Shown in pieces: positions 44,693-53,408 of a DNA stretch of 64,000 bases. Source of the DNA: Flavobacteriia bacterium (GTDB taxonomy: Bacteria; Bacteroidota; Bacteroidia; Flavobacteriales_D; Crocinitomicaceae); assembly GCA_947450325.1 (NCBI GenBank), contig CANFUT010000003.1, positions 1 to 64,000 on the forward strand, given 5' to 3'. The translations under genes and the position numbers were made by a program. Each line of letters starts with the position of its first letter. Position 1 is the first letter of the stretch. Under the pieces are notes generated by a model that did not search any database, had not been told where the DNA came from, and saw only the letters and a list, made by a program, of their open reading frames with translations.

Positions 44693-46438
44693 GTGTTGAA
44701 AATCTTTTTGTATTCCATTTTTATGCTTCCTTTTGTTGTCGTTGCACAGCAAAACGTGCTTTTTTTGAAGCAGGATACTTTGAAAATTACAACTAGAACA
44801 GGAGGGAATTCAATAGATTCACTTGATTGGTATCACGCTGGGAATTTCACGCTTAATCCTGGTGGACCTTTGAATAACCCATTTGGATACTCAGGCTCTA
44901 ATTATTTAAATGTAGCTTCCGTTTTTCAAAGTCAACTTACATTACCTAAAAAGCTAAAAAGTACATTCACAGCATTGCCTCACTTGGGTTTTATGTATTC
45001 TTTTGGCTCAGGGAGTTTACAGTATTTAAATGCTGAATATCAACAGTCTTTTCGAAAAAATACCCATTTAAATGTTGTTTATAATCGTAGTTCGATCACT
45101 GTAGGTAAGGGATTCATGAGAAACAACAGTTTTTCCAATGACGCCTTTCAGTTTTTATTTGACCACAAAGGAAAGCGATATAGCAATTTAATATATTTAG
45201 ATTTCATAAATTCAAGACGCGCCTTGAGTGCTGGTATTCGAACTGATACCTTAATTGATGTGTATGGATTAGATTTTACGCCAGTTTACAAAGAAAATGC
45301 CAATTCAATCAATAGAAGTCTACAATTTGGTTCTCAACATTTGTTTGCTTTAAATTCCGATTCTTTGGTGCAGCATGGATTTATTTACAAGAACAAATGG
45401 AGTATTCAAAATCGTGTTTATACTGAAGTTGATACAATTTATGGGTTGTATAATCAGCTAAATATCGATTCAAATGAAACCCGAGATCAATTTCAATTGG
45501 CCAGAATTAATAATGCTGGGGGGTATTTTTTCAAAACACCTAAAATTAAAGTTGAAGCACTTGTTCAGCATGGATATTGGAGATTCCAAAATTTAGGAGT
45601 CAATCGCGATACAAATGAGCTTGAATTTCAAGGAAATGTAGCGTTTGATTTGGGAAAATTACATTTTCAAAATGATTTTAGCTTAAATTTACTCGGAGCA
45701 CTTGGTGAATGGTCTGAAAAAGCTACAGCGAGTTTTAAAACGGTGAAAATTCAGCAATACGCGAGTTTTTCGACACTAGCAACATTGCCTTCACCTTTCA
45801 TCAGACAGTATTTCGCTAACAACCATTATTGGAAGTTAAATCCACTGGAAACACAAGTGAAAACGGCATTTGATTATGAAGTACATTTTCCAAAATGGGC
45901 AAATTCTTCAGTTGGTTTTGGATTTAGAAATTTGAAAAACAACTATTTCTATGTTGATTCAATGTGGAGAAATGATACATTGAGTTCAATTAATTTATTT
46001 TCATTGAATCTTAGAAGTCATTTGAAATGGAAAGTGCTACATTGGCAACCACAAGTGATTTTGAATTCAAGTACTTCGAATTTTGATTTTCTTCCACAAT
46101 TTGATTTGCGCAGTAAATTGTTTTTCAACAAAAGACTTTTCAAAGCCAAGAAATTAGATTTTATTTTGGGAGTTGATCTCAGGTATCAAGCCAATTACAA
46201 AATGCTTAATTACGACGTTACATTGGATTTATATCGTTTGTCAACGCAAAATGTTAGCCATCAAGCCATGTTTGAATTAGATTTCTTCACCGGTATTCAA
46301 ATTGACGAATTCAGATTCTACTTCAAATTTGAAAACATCGATTATTTCTGGAATAAGCAAACGAATTTGCAACAAATCGGATATCCAATTTCGCCAAATA
46401 TCATCAGATTAGGCTTTACTTGGGATTTTTTCAATTGA
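44693..46438 (+). CDS. Putative outer-membrane porin (Porin_10-like)
   Basis: A 581-residue beta-barrel protein with a short signal peptide (to about residue 18, 'LPFVVVAQQ'). The start is GTG at 44693 or TTG three nt later; there is no suitable ATG before the signal peptide. The body has many alternating aromatic/polar strands and ends in 'RLGFTWDFFN', fitting a C-terminal outer-membrane barrel strand. The overall pattern matches the Bacteroidota 'putative porin' family. Substrate unknown. Confidence 0.82.
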   Translation: MLKIFLYSIFMLPFVVVAQQNVLFLKQDTLKITTRTGGNSIDSLDWYHAGNFTLNPGGPLNNPFGYSGSNYLNVASVFQSQLTLPKKLKSTFTALPHLGFMYSFGSGSLQYLNAEYQQSFRKNTHLNVVYNRSSITVGKGFMRNNSFSNDAFQFLFDHKGKRYSNLIYLDFINSRRALSAGIRTDTLIDVYGLDFTPVYKENANSINRSLQFGSQHLFALNSDSLVQHGFIYKNKWSIQNRVYTEVDTIYGLYNQLNIDSNETRDQFQLARINNAGGYFFKTPKIKVEALVQHGYWRFQNLGVNRDTNELEFQGNVAFDLGKLHFQNDFSLNLLGALGEWSEKATASFKTVKIQQYASFSTLATLPSPFIRQYFANNHYWKLNPLETQVKTAFDYEVHFPKWANSSVGFGFRNLKNNYFYVDSMWRNDTLSSINLFSLNLRSHLKWKVLHWQPQVILNSSTSNFDFLPQFDLRSKLFFNKRLFKAKKLDFILGVDLRYQANYKMLNYDVTLDLYRLSTQNVSHQAMFELDFFTGIQIDEFRFYFKFENIDYFWNKQTNLQQIGYPISPNIIRLGFTWDFFN

Positions 46439-46456
46439 TTTTTTTAAAATGTGCCT

Positions 46457-47527
46457 TTATTTCATTTCTAAGGCGTGTAAAGCGAATGAAGCAAGCCAAT
46501 GTTCGCCTTCATAGTTTCCGTCCGTTATTGCCCCGATAGAATAGTTGAAATGCAAATCAGCAATTGCTTTCAGATGACCAAATTCTTTCGGATAAGTTTT
46601 TGCAAGGGAATAAAAGCACCAAGCTCTGCTGAAATTCAATCCATCTAAATGTACCAAATGTCCATCTTTACGGTCGGAAACTTTCGCTGTTTCCCAATTG
46701 AATGATTTGTTAAATAATGGTTTAGCGAATTTTTTAGCCCATGAAATGAACTCGTCTTTGGGTAAAATTTGCTGCATCAAATGTAATTCTTCCATGCAGG
46801 GAGATAAAAAGTCAGTTCCACTCGGTTCCCAAGAAAACGGACAATCTACATCGTTGCTAAAGAATCTTTTAGAGTGATCTTGAATAGAAAGCATCAAACT
46901 GTCATTTTTGGAAAATTGTGCATATTCATAAGCCAATGAAAGTCCAAAAGCGGTATTTGAATGTGTTCCAACTCTTTGTGGATAAACGAGTTTAGGTAAG
47001 AATTCAATATATCGTTCAATAATTAAGTTACTTAAAGGTCTAAGGTTTTCTGCCAATTCGTGAGCGTATTCTTGGTTTGATTTTTCTAATTCAAGTTGCA
47101 ATTTAAGCAACCAAGCCCAGCCATAAGTGCGTTCGAACGATTTTTCGTGTTTTTTGTTTAGATAGTCGATTTCCGCCTGAATATTCGCTTTCGATAGATT
47201 GATTTGCATTTTTTGAATGATTTCTGTTCTGTTTTCCAATGCAGGAAATTTGTTTAGAAGGAAAACCAATGACCAGTGACCATGAACTGACGAATGCCAA
47301 TCAAAGCAACCATAAAAAGCCGGGTGTAATTGAATAGGGGACAACAATTCGGATGAATCGTTGAGAAGCTGGTTGAGTTTGTTGGGATATTCTTTTTGCA
47401 AACATTTAAGTGGAAGTTTGGATAAATTGTTCGCGATTGAAACATCAAAGTTTACATCTTGAGCGAAAATATTTTGGGTTAAAATCGTTATCGAAATAAT
47501 TGAAATATTCAAAAAGTATTTTGTCAT
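46457..47527 (-). CDS. Secreted DUF2891 family protein
   Basis: A 356-residue protein with a signal peptide (about 1-22). 'YGCFDWHSSVHGHWSLVFLL' near residue 70 is the hallmark of DUF2891, and 'RVGTHSNTAFGLSLAYEYA' and 'CPFSWEPSGTDFLSPC' fit too. The family is mainly helical, probably an (alpha/alpha) barrel, with no proven function. It converges on the porin gene with an 18-nt gap. Confidence 0.88.
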   Translation of the reverse strand: MTKYFLNISIISITILTQNIFAQDVNFDVSIANNLSKLPLKCLQKEYPNKLNQLLNDSSELLSPIQLHPAFYGCFDWHSSVHGHWSLVFLLNKFPALENRTEIIQKMQINLSKANIQAEIDYLNKKHEKSFERTYGWAWLLKLQLELEKSNQEYAHELAENLRPLSNLIIERYIEFLPKLVYPQRVGTHSNTAFGLSLAYEYAQFSKNDSLMLSIQDHSKRFFSNDVDCPFSWEPSGTDFLSPCMEELHLMQQILPKDEFISWAKKFAKPLFNKSFNWETAKVSDRKDGHLVHLDGLNFSRAWCFYSLAKTYPKEFGHLKAIADLHFNYSIGAITDGNYEGEHWLASFALHALEMK

Positions 47528-47965
47528 CTGATTTGAATTTGATTTTTTAAAGATAGAATTTAATAATTGAATTCATTTATTTCGAAAAATTATTGAGTAT
47601 TATTTTTATAGTTTTTTTTCGAATTTTTTAGATTTATAATTGCTGTATATTTTTGTTTAATAAAATGTATTTAAATTGTTTATTTTTAAATAATTATATT
47701 TAAAATACCCATTAAATTAATTATTTAGTTTTAAAATTTAAATTAATGCTTTATATTATATTATTTAATGTGTTGTATTATAATAAAATATAAGGTTTAA
47801 TAATTAAAAAAAAATAATAATTTTAATTTAAATTAATAAAATAGTTTTAATTGCTAATTACATAGCTAATAAATCGATTATTTTTTTGAATGATAGAGAT
47901 TCAAATAAGAACATTTTTACACAATTGAAATAAGTTAATTAACTTTAAATCCAAAATTGGAAATT
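47528..47965. other. Very AT-rich 438-nt intergenic island
   Basis: No gene was found. The central lines (47641-47880) contain about 5-8 G or C per 60 nt, far below the flanking genes. There are many TTAATTAA-like runs but no clear repeat array or DnaA-box pattern. The downstream end should hold the promoter for the outer-membrane protein, though only the near-match TAACTTTA (about 47939-47946) is visible. Confidence 0.7.
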
Positions 47966-48547
47966 ATGAAATGGTTAGCGAGCGTCTTATTCGTCGGTTT
48001 GTTTTTTTCTTCGATGGCACAAGATGAAGAAACGGAAAATGAAGAAGTAGTAAAAGAAGTACCTTCGACCATGGAATTGGGATTTGATGGTTATTTGGGC
48101 GCGTCAAATTTTGGCGGTTCAGGTGGAATTGGTGCCAAGTTTGGATACAAAGTGAATGAAAATTTCATTCTTGGACCGTCTTTTAGAGTGCAGAGAACTT
48201 GGTCAAATAACATTGGTCAGAAGTTTGGCTATACAATTTATGGCGGAGGGCTTTGGGCACATGCACGTTTTGGTAATTACCTTTTTGCAGGAGCAGAATT
48301 TGAAATGTTGAAAAGTCCATTGAATTACATTTATGTAAGCAACCAAAGAACTTGGGTTCCAACACTTTTTTTAGGTGGCGGATTCTCTCGTGAATTCAAT
48401 AAAACAGTTAGAATTAATGCTGGTGTTTTTTACGATATAATCAATAATACGAGCAGTCCATTTAGATTGAGCTATTTTATGAAGAAGGCAAATGGAACAT
48501 TGATTCCTGTGATTTATAGAATTGGATTTTTCTTTCCGATAAATTAA
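47966..48547 (+). CDS. Outer-membrane beta-barrel protein
   Basis: A 193-residue protein with a signal peptide ('MKWLASVLFVGLFFSSMAQ') and a short acidic stretch. An eight-stranded-type barrel pattern follows ('GLWAHARFGNYLFAGAEFEM', 'TLFLGGGFSREFNKTVRINA', 'IYRIGFFFPIN'). The ATG is preferred to a TTG 9 nt upstream. Its role is unknown. Confidence 0.8.
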   Translation: MKWLASVLFVGLFFSSMAQDEETENEEVVKEVPSTMELGFDGYLGASNFGGSGGIGAKFGYKVNENFILGPSFRVQRTWSNNIGQKFGYTIYGGGLWAHARFGNYLFAGAEFEMLKSPLNYIYVSNQRTWVPTLFLGGGFSREFNKTVRINAGVFYDIINNTSSPFRLSYFMKKANGTLIPVIYRIGFFFPIN

Positions 48548-48548
48548 A

Positions 48549-48579
48549 AAAGGCCTGAAAAAATTAATTTCAGACCTTT
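48549..48579. terminator. Bidirectional terminator before fabG
   Basis: AAAGGCCTGAAA pairs with TTTCAGACCTTT with one mismatch, between convergent genes; A and T tracts flank it on both sides. Confidence 0.85.
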
Positions 48580-48601
48580 CAATTTCTCTTTTTAAGTCGT
48601 T

Positions 48602-49348
48602 TTACATTAACATTCCTCCACAAACGTGGATTGTTTGACCTGTGACATAAGATGACATGTCAGACGCCAAGAAAACAGTAACATCTGCAACATCTTTTGG
48701 TGTTCCGCCTCTTTTCAATGGAATAGAATTTCTCCAATCTTGCACTACTTTTTCGTCCAATGCAGCTGTCATTTCAGTTTCGATGAATCCTGGAGCGATT
48801 GCGTTACATCTGATATTTCTTGATCCAAGTTCTTGCGCAATGGATTTTGTAAAACCAATCAAACCTGCTTTTGAAGCTGCATAATTGGATTGACCAGCAT
48901 TTCCGCTTACTCCAACTACTGAAGACATATTGATAATAGAACCTTTTCTTGCTTTCAACATCGGTTTTTGCACTGCTTTTGTAAGGTTAAATGCAGATTT
49001 CAAGTTGGTATTGATGACATCGTCCCATTGTTGTTCAGTCATTCTCATCAACAAAGTATCACGCGTAATTCCTGCATTATTGATTAATACATCAACAGTT
49101 CCAAAAGTTTCAACAACAGAATCCACCAAAATTTGCGCCGCATCAAAGTTTCCAGCATCTGATTTGAAACCTTTGGCTACTCCGCCATTTGCAGTTAATT
49201 CTTTTTCTAAAGCAAGTGCTTTTTCTTCAGATGAAATGTAAGTAAATGCAACGATTGCTCCTTGATTGACACATTCCTCAGCGATTGCTTTTCCGATTCC
49301 CCGAGAGGCGCCAGTGATTAAAACTACTTTGTCTTGTAATAATTTCAT
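48602..49348 (-). CDS. fabG: 3-oxoacyl-ACP reductase FabG
   Basis: A 248-residue short-chain dehydrogenase that reduces 3-oxoacyl-ACP with NADPH in fatty-acid elongation. It has 'VLITGASRGIGKAIAEE', 'NNAGITRDTLLMRM', the catalytic 'YAASKAG' (Tyr, Lys) and 'NAIAPGFIETEM'. Other SDR roles are possible, but the FabG-specific 'NNAGITRD.LLMRM' supports this call. No other fab genes are adjacent. Confidence 0.93.
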   Translation of the reverse strand: MKLLQDKVVLITGASRGIGKAIAEECVNQGAIVAFTYISSEEKALALEKELTANGGVAKGFKSDAGNFDAAQILVDSVVETFGTVDVLINNAGITRDTLLMRMTEQQWDDVINTNLKSAFNLTKAVQKPMLKARKGSIINMSSVVGVSGNAGQSNYAASKAGLIGFTKSIAQELGSRNIRCNAIAPGFIETEMTAALDEKVVQDWRNSIPLKRGGTPKDVADVTVFLASDMSSYVTGQTIHVCGGMLM

Positions 49349-49514
49349 ATTTGATTTTTAAGAATAGAATAAAATGAATCTTACTCAGATTTTATAACAT
49401 TCGATTTTTTTTTCAAATATACATATTTCCTTTAAAGTCCCTGAATTGAAAATCAAAATCACCCCAAATTTTAAGCTGTTATTGATCTTTTTAAAATTTT
49501 TCACAAACAAAAAA

Positions 49515-49538
49515 AGCCATTATCCGAAGATAATGGCT
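49515..49538 (-). terminator. UUCG-capped terminator
   Basis: Ten-bp AGCCATTATC/GATAATGGCT stem. On the minus strand the loop reads TTCG closed by C-G, the extra-stable C(UUCG)G tetraloop, followed by a T tract. It ends the SprB-like gene. Confidence 0.95.
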
Positions 49539-49561
49539 CTTAAAAGTAGTGTTAGTTAATC

Positions 49562-50908
49562 TTATTTAACAATTGACTTGCTCAAAATTCCTTCTTTGCT
49601 AGAAATCAATAATGTGTATTTTCCTTTTGATAATTCATTCAAATTCAATTGAATCGCATTTGAATTTTGAATACTTGAATTCAAAATGTTTCTTCCTGAA
49701 ACATCAAACAAACTTACAGTATAGTCACTCGTTTCTTTCAATTGAATATTCAAAACATCGCTGAATGGATTTGGATAGATCAAAGCTTCAATGGTTTCTA
49801 TCTCATTCAATCCTGCAGAAGCGTTGTAATAAATTTGATCAGTTGAAGTAAAGTAGTTACCCAATGATTTTCCTGGGCAATACACAGCTAGTCCTAGTGA
49901 ATAAACTCCATTCCCTGAATTTAAAGTATAATTTTGAGTAATGTAATTGATAGAATCAACTTGAGCAACAGCCCATGTAACTGTTACAATGTTTCCTGAG
50001 AAAGTATAACTTGAAATGTAAATTGAATCGATGCCATTGTAATTCAATTGGCAATTTTCTTGTAAATCACTCACTAAAGAATCTACAAAAAGTGAATCTC
50101 CGTAAGTATTGTTGTTGTAGTTATTTGATGGATTTGAAATGATGAAATTTACTGTAATTGAATCGCTGTTTGCATCAACTATAGTTGCTGAGTAAATTCC
50201 TTGACAAAGTCCTGAGAATGCTCCATTTGTTGTAGTTTGACCATTTGAAAGAATAATTTCGAAAGGCATAACGGCATTTGTTTGGAAGTCAACAATACCA
50301 TCACAAGTTCCATCTAAAGAAACGTCAGTTGTATAAGGATACGCATAAATTGTGTTGCCAGAATTTGTAGCAGAATCTGATACTGTCCCTGTAAATGTTA
50401 ATTGGCAACCGTTTGCATCCACAACGTTTACTGTATAGGTTGTATTTGCGCACAAACCTGAAATAGTTGGAGTTGTATAATTCGCTCCATTTCCGGTCCA
50501 ACTATAACTGTAAGGCATCGTTCCTCCAGATAAAGCAACTCCAAGCAGTCCGTCACACAAAGCTGGAGATGTGGCTGCTTGAACCGTGATGCTTCCACCA
50601 AAGTTTGCACATGGATTGTTATTGGATGTAATAGTAAAATAATAACTTGTATCAGCATAAATCAAAGAACCAGTTAGGTTTACAGCGTAATTTCCTTCAC
50701 ATAAATTATTTATATTGGCTCCATCTGTCTGAATAATGTTGTTTCCAGACATCCATGTCCAAGTCGCATAAGTTGAGTCTGCTAAATAAGCTGCACCATC
50801 ACAAGCACCAACAGAAGTTACATTTGTAGGATAAACTTGCGCATTTAAACCTTGACTGAAAATGGTCAAAATCCCAATAAATGCTGATTTTAATAAAAAC
50901 TTTTTCAT
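49562..50908 (-). CDS. T9SS-exported protein with SprB-like repeats
   Basis: A 448-residue protein with a signal peptide (about 1-23) and a T9SS C-terminal sorting domain (about 375-448, starting 'IEALIYPNPFSDVLNIQL'). About three imperfect repeats of ~75 residues precede it, each starting 'CDG' and ending in patterns like 'GLCANTTYTVNVVDANGCQ'. They resemble SprB/PKD-type adhesin repeats. It should be a surface adhesin-like protein. The repeats are fewer than in the long gliding adhesin SprB. Confidence 0.82.
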   Translation of the reverse strand: MKKFLLKSAFIGILTIFSQGLNAQVYPTNVTSVGACDGAAYLADSTYATWTWMSGNNIIQTDGANINNLCEGNYAVNLTGSLIYADTSYYFTITSNNNPCANFGGSITVQAATSPALCDGLLGVALSGGTMPYSYSWTGNGANYTTPTISGLCANTTYTVNVVDANGCQLTFTGTVSDSATNSGNTIYAYPYTTDVSLDGTCDGIVDFQTNAVMPFEIILSNGQTTTNGAFSGLCQGIYSATIVDANSDSITVNFIISNPSNNYNNNTYGDSLFVDSLVSDLQENCQLNYNGIDSIYISSYTFSGNIVTVTWAVAQVDSINYITQNYTLNSGNGVYSLGLAVYCPGKSLGNYFTSTDQIYYNASAGLNEIETIEALIYPNPFSDVLNIQLKETSDYTVSLFDVSGRNILNSSIQNSNAIQLNLNELSKGKYTLLISSKEGILSKSIVK

Positions 50909-51025
50909 AATAATTCTTTTAAGTTATTCTAAAGACTTTTTCCAATTAAGAAAGTTGTCTGAGATTGAATAAATAAACAAAACAATCCTGTTAAATTTAC
51001 TTTTAGACAAAACACAAGTATAAAA

Positions 51026-51475
51026 TTAACTGATTTTTAATATAGTACCTACATTTTCAAGAAAAATAAAATTTTCATTTATTTTTCTATCAAGCATTGA
51101 TTTACCAATTGGAGAATTCATTCCGATACAAAAAACAATTTGGTTCTCAATCTGAATTTTCCCAATTCCAGTTGAAAGGTAGAAAATTCCTAAGTCAGTT
51201 TCAATCAAAGCACCGAGTTCAGCTTTCATTTTAATTTTTTCTGGTAAAAGTAACTGAATAATACTTTTCATTAGTTTGGTTTCGCTCAAGATTTTACTTG
51301 CTTTCTCAACTTCAAGTTGCGCCATTGCCCGACCAGTTTCGTGTTTATCTCCAACCGAACCTTTAGTTTCTGAAAGGACTGATTCATTAGCTTCAACGAG
51401 AGATTGCGAAGCAGCGTGAATTTTGAGGTCTATTTGACGACAAAATTCATTGAAAACTTGTTGTTTTATAATCAT
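51026..51475 (-). CDS. GreA/GreB C-terminal-domain-like protein
   Basis: A 149-residue protein. 'GDKHETGRAMAQLE' near residue 45 and a C-terminal block ending 'MNSPIGKSMLDRKINENFIF' resemble Gre transcription-factor elements, but the long Gre coiled-coil arm with its acidic tip is not obvious. Similar Bacteroidota proteins are often labelled '3-oxoacyl-ACP synthase', which the sequence does not support, since no ketosynthase motif is present. It may act on RNA polymerase or another partner. The ATG was chosen over an upstream TTG. Confidence 0.7.
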   Translation of the reverse strand: MIIKQQVFNEFCRQIDLKIHAASQSLVEANESVLSETKGSVGDKHETGRAMAQLEVEKASKILSETKLMKSIIQLLLPEKIKMKAELGALIETDLGIFYLSTGIGKIQIENQIVFCIGMNSPIGKSMLDRKINENFIFLENVGTILKIS

Positions 51476-51498
51476 TTGGATAAAAATAAGCAAAAAAA

Positions 51499-51528
51499 AA
51501 ACTGCAACTTAATAATAAGTTGCAGTTT
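51499..51528 (-). terminator. Terminator of the RNase G gene
   Basis: Perfect 12-bp AAACTGCAACTT/AAGTTGCAGTTT stem with a 6-nt loop and a long T tract on the minus strand. Confidence 0.93.
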
Positions 51529-51547
51529 GAAAAATTTCGTTGAGCTA

Positions 51548-53095
51548 TTAAAGCGCTATTTCTTCGTTTTTCTCATTTACAAAAGTGTATTGTAGTAAAT
51601 TGTTGGCAGTTACACCTCTTACTGGAATCCATTTTTTGTATTTCAAAAACCATTTAAATCTTCTTGAAAACAATCCATTTTTAAAATATGCTTCTAAATA
51701 TGGATGAACTAACAAAGTAACTTTTTTCTCACCTCTATCAGAAATTAAGAAATTTAAGTTGTTTTCAATTTCTTCAGCGAAAAGAATGGTTGCTTGCACT
51801 TCGCCAGTTCCGTTACATGTTGGACAAGTTTCTGATGTAATAATATCAGTTTCAGGTCTCACACGTTGACGGGTGATTTCTACAACACCGAATTTAGAAG
51901 GAGGCAAAATATTGTGTTTTGCTCGATCGGATTTCATATATTCTTTTAATTTTTCAAAAAGAATTTTGTTGTTTTCACGGTCATGCATATCGATAAAATC
52001 AATAGCAACTATTCCACCCATATCACGAAGTTGAAGTACTCTTGCGATTTCTTCAGCAGCTTCAATATTTGTAGCCAAGGCATTACTTTCTTGACCATCT
52101 GAACCTTTTCTGTTTCCACTATTTACATCCACAACGTGCATTGCTTCAGTATGTTCGATAATCAAATAACCACCGCTTGCGAGAGGTACTTTTTTACCAA
52201 ATAATGTCTTTATTTGTTTACTGATTCCAAATCTTTCAAAAATATCAATTTTGGCATCGTAAAACTTGATGATTTTTTCACGTCCTGGAGCAATTCCAGA
52301 GACATATTCACGCATTTCAGCAGAAAGTGCTTCGTCATTTACATGAATATTTGAAAAATCAGCATTCAATAAATCTCTTAAAATTGAAGAGGTTTTATCG
52401 ATTTCTCCTAAAACTTTTCGCGGTGGAGTCGCAGTTTTAAGATTAGTGTACATAATTCTCCATTTTTCAAGCAAATTTTTCAAATCTTGATCGATTTGCT
52501 CTACTTTTTTGTTTTCCGCAACTGTACGAATAATCACCCCAAAATTCTTTGGTTTGATGCTATCCATTAAGTCTTTCAAACGATCTCTTTCTTCAGGATC
52601 TTTGATTTTTTGAGAAATGGAGATTTTATCAGAAAATGGAACCAAAACTAAGTATCTTCCAGCAAGTGTAATTTCTGCACACAAGCGAGGACCTTTACTC
52701 GAAATTGGCTCTTTCGCCACCTGAACCAAAATTGGTTGAGATGAGGAAACAACTTCATTCATTTTACCGTCTTTAGGAATATCCTTTTCAGACTTAAAAT
52801 AAAGAAGATCAGCAACGTTTTGCTTGTTCTGAAGCGTGTCTTTAGTAAATTTACTGAGCGAATTGAACTGTGGTCCAAGGTCAAGGTAATGCAAAAATGC
52901 ATCTTTCTCATAACCAACATCCACAAAAGCAGCATTTAAACTAGGGACTATTTTTCGAACTTTGCCTAGATAAATATCACCAACAGCAAATTCGGTATTT
53001 CCTTGTTCTTCATGCAATTCAATAAGCTTTCCATCACGCAACAAAGCAAGCCATATTCCGTTTGGACGGGAATCGACTACTAGTTCTAAACTCAC
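51548..53095 (-). CDS. rng: Ribonuclease G/E family endonuclease
   Basis: A 515-residue single-strand-specific endoribonuclease that matures rRNA and starts mRNA decay. It starts at GTG and has an S1 domain (about 35-135, 'GDIYLGKVRKIVPSLNAAFV'). The catalytic domain has metal Asp residues in 'VVDVNSGNR' and 'VAIDFIDM', and a Zn-link 'CPTCNGTGE'. The length fits RNase G (CafA) rather than full RNase E, and no long C-terminal scaffold is present. It precedes the S38-like and HU genes in the reverse direction. Confidence 0.95.
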   Translation of the reverse strand: MSLELVVDSRPNGIWLALLRDGKLIELHEEQGNTEFAVGDIYLGKVRKIVPSLNAAFVDVGYEKDAFLHYLDLGPQFNSLSKFTKDTLQNKQNVADLLYFKSEKDIPKDGKMNEVVSSSQPILVQVAKEPISSKGPRLCAEITLAGRYLVLVPFSDKISISQKIKDPEERDRLKDLMDSIKPKNFGVIIRTVAENKKVEQIDQDLKNLLEKWRIMYTNLKTATPPRKVLGEIDKTSSILRDLLNADFSNIHVNDEALSAEMREYVSGIAPGREKIIKFYDAKIDIFERFGISKQIKTLFGKKVPLASGGYLIIEHTEAMHVVDVNSGNRKGSDGQESNALATNIEAAEEIARVLQLRDMGGIVAIDFIDMHDRENNKILFEKLKEYMKSDRAKHNILPPSKFGVVEITRQRVRPETDIITSETCPTCNGTGEVQATILFAEEIENNLNFLISDRGEKKVTLLVHPYLEAYFKNGLFSRRFKWFLKYKKWIPVRGVTANNLLQYTFVNEKNEEIAL

Positions 53096-53125
53096 GAAAG
53101 CTTATATTAAGACATTAAAAAATAA

Positions 53126-53157
53126 AATAACTTAGCCAGCGAACTAGCTAAGTTATT
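53126..53157 (-). terminator. Terminator of the mini ribosomal-protein gene
   Basis: Perfect 11-bp AATAACTTAGC/GCTAAGTTATT stem with a 10-nt loop. The minus strand continues into TTATTTTATTTTTT. Confidence 0.88.
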
Positions 53158-53177
53158 CAACAATTATCTAAAAAGAT

Positions 53178-53270
53178 TTATTTTTTCTTTTTGTGACGAT
53201 TTTTTCTTAATCTTTTTTTACGCTTGTGCGTAGCCATCTTATGTCTTTTTCTTTTTTTACCGCTTGGCAT
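53178..53270 (-). CDS. 30-residue basic protein (AURKAIP1/COX24 domain, mS38-like)
   Basis: A tiny ORF of 30 residues starting MPSGKKRKRHKMATHKRKKR and ending in further Lys/Arg. The 'KMATHKRKKRLRKNRHKKK' core matches the AURKAIP1/COX24 domain that in mitochondria is ribosomal protein mS38, and small proteins of this kind are conserved in Bacteroidota. It is probably a small-subunit ribosomal protein. It has its own -7 box and terminator, both clear. Confidence 0.85.
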   Translation of the reverse strand: MPSGKKRKRHKMATHKRKKRLRKNRHKKKK

Positions 53271-53328
53271 AACTGTTTATATTAGAATGATAAATAAATC
53301 TTTTTCTTGCGCTTTTACCTAAAAAAAA

Positions 53329-53355
53329 GCACTCCTGCTTTTACAACAGGAGTGC
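53329..53355 (-). terminator. Terminator of the HU gene
   Basis: Perfect 9-bp GCACTCCTG/CAGGAGTGC stem with a 9-nt loop, followed on the minus strand by GCTTTTTTTT. It overlaps a -7 box by one base. Confidence 0.92.
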
Positions 53356-53362
53356 AAAGATA
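53355..53362 (-). promoter_or_regulatory. -7 box abutting the HU terminator
   Basis: The minus strand reads TATCTTTG, an exact match. If used for the mS38-like gene, its mRNA begins in the hairpin. Confidence 0.5.
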
Positions 53363-53408
53363 AAAAATTCAAACGAATTGCATACAAAAGATGCAAAAAG
53401 TCTTAAAA

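Noticed and set aside
47528-47965. Replication origin in the AT-rich island
   Set aside because: No DnaA-box cluster or dnaA/dnaN neighbour is visible.
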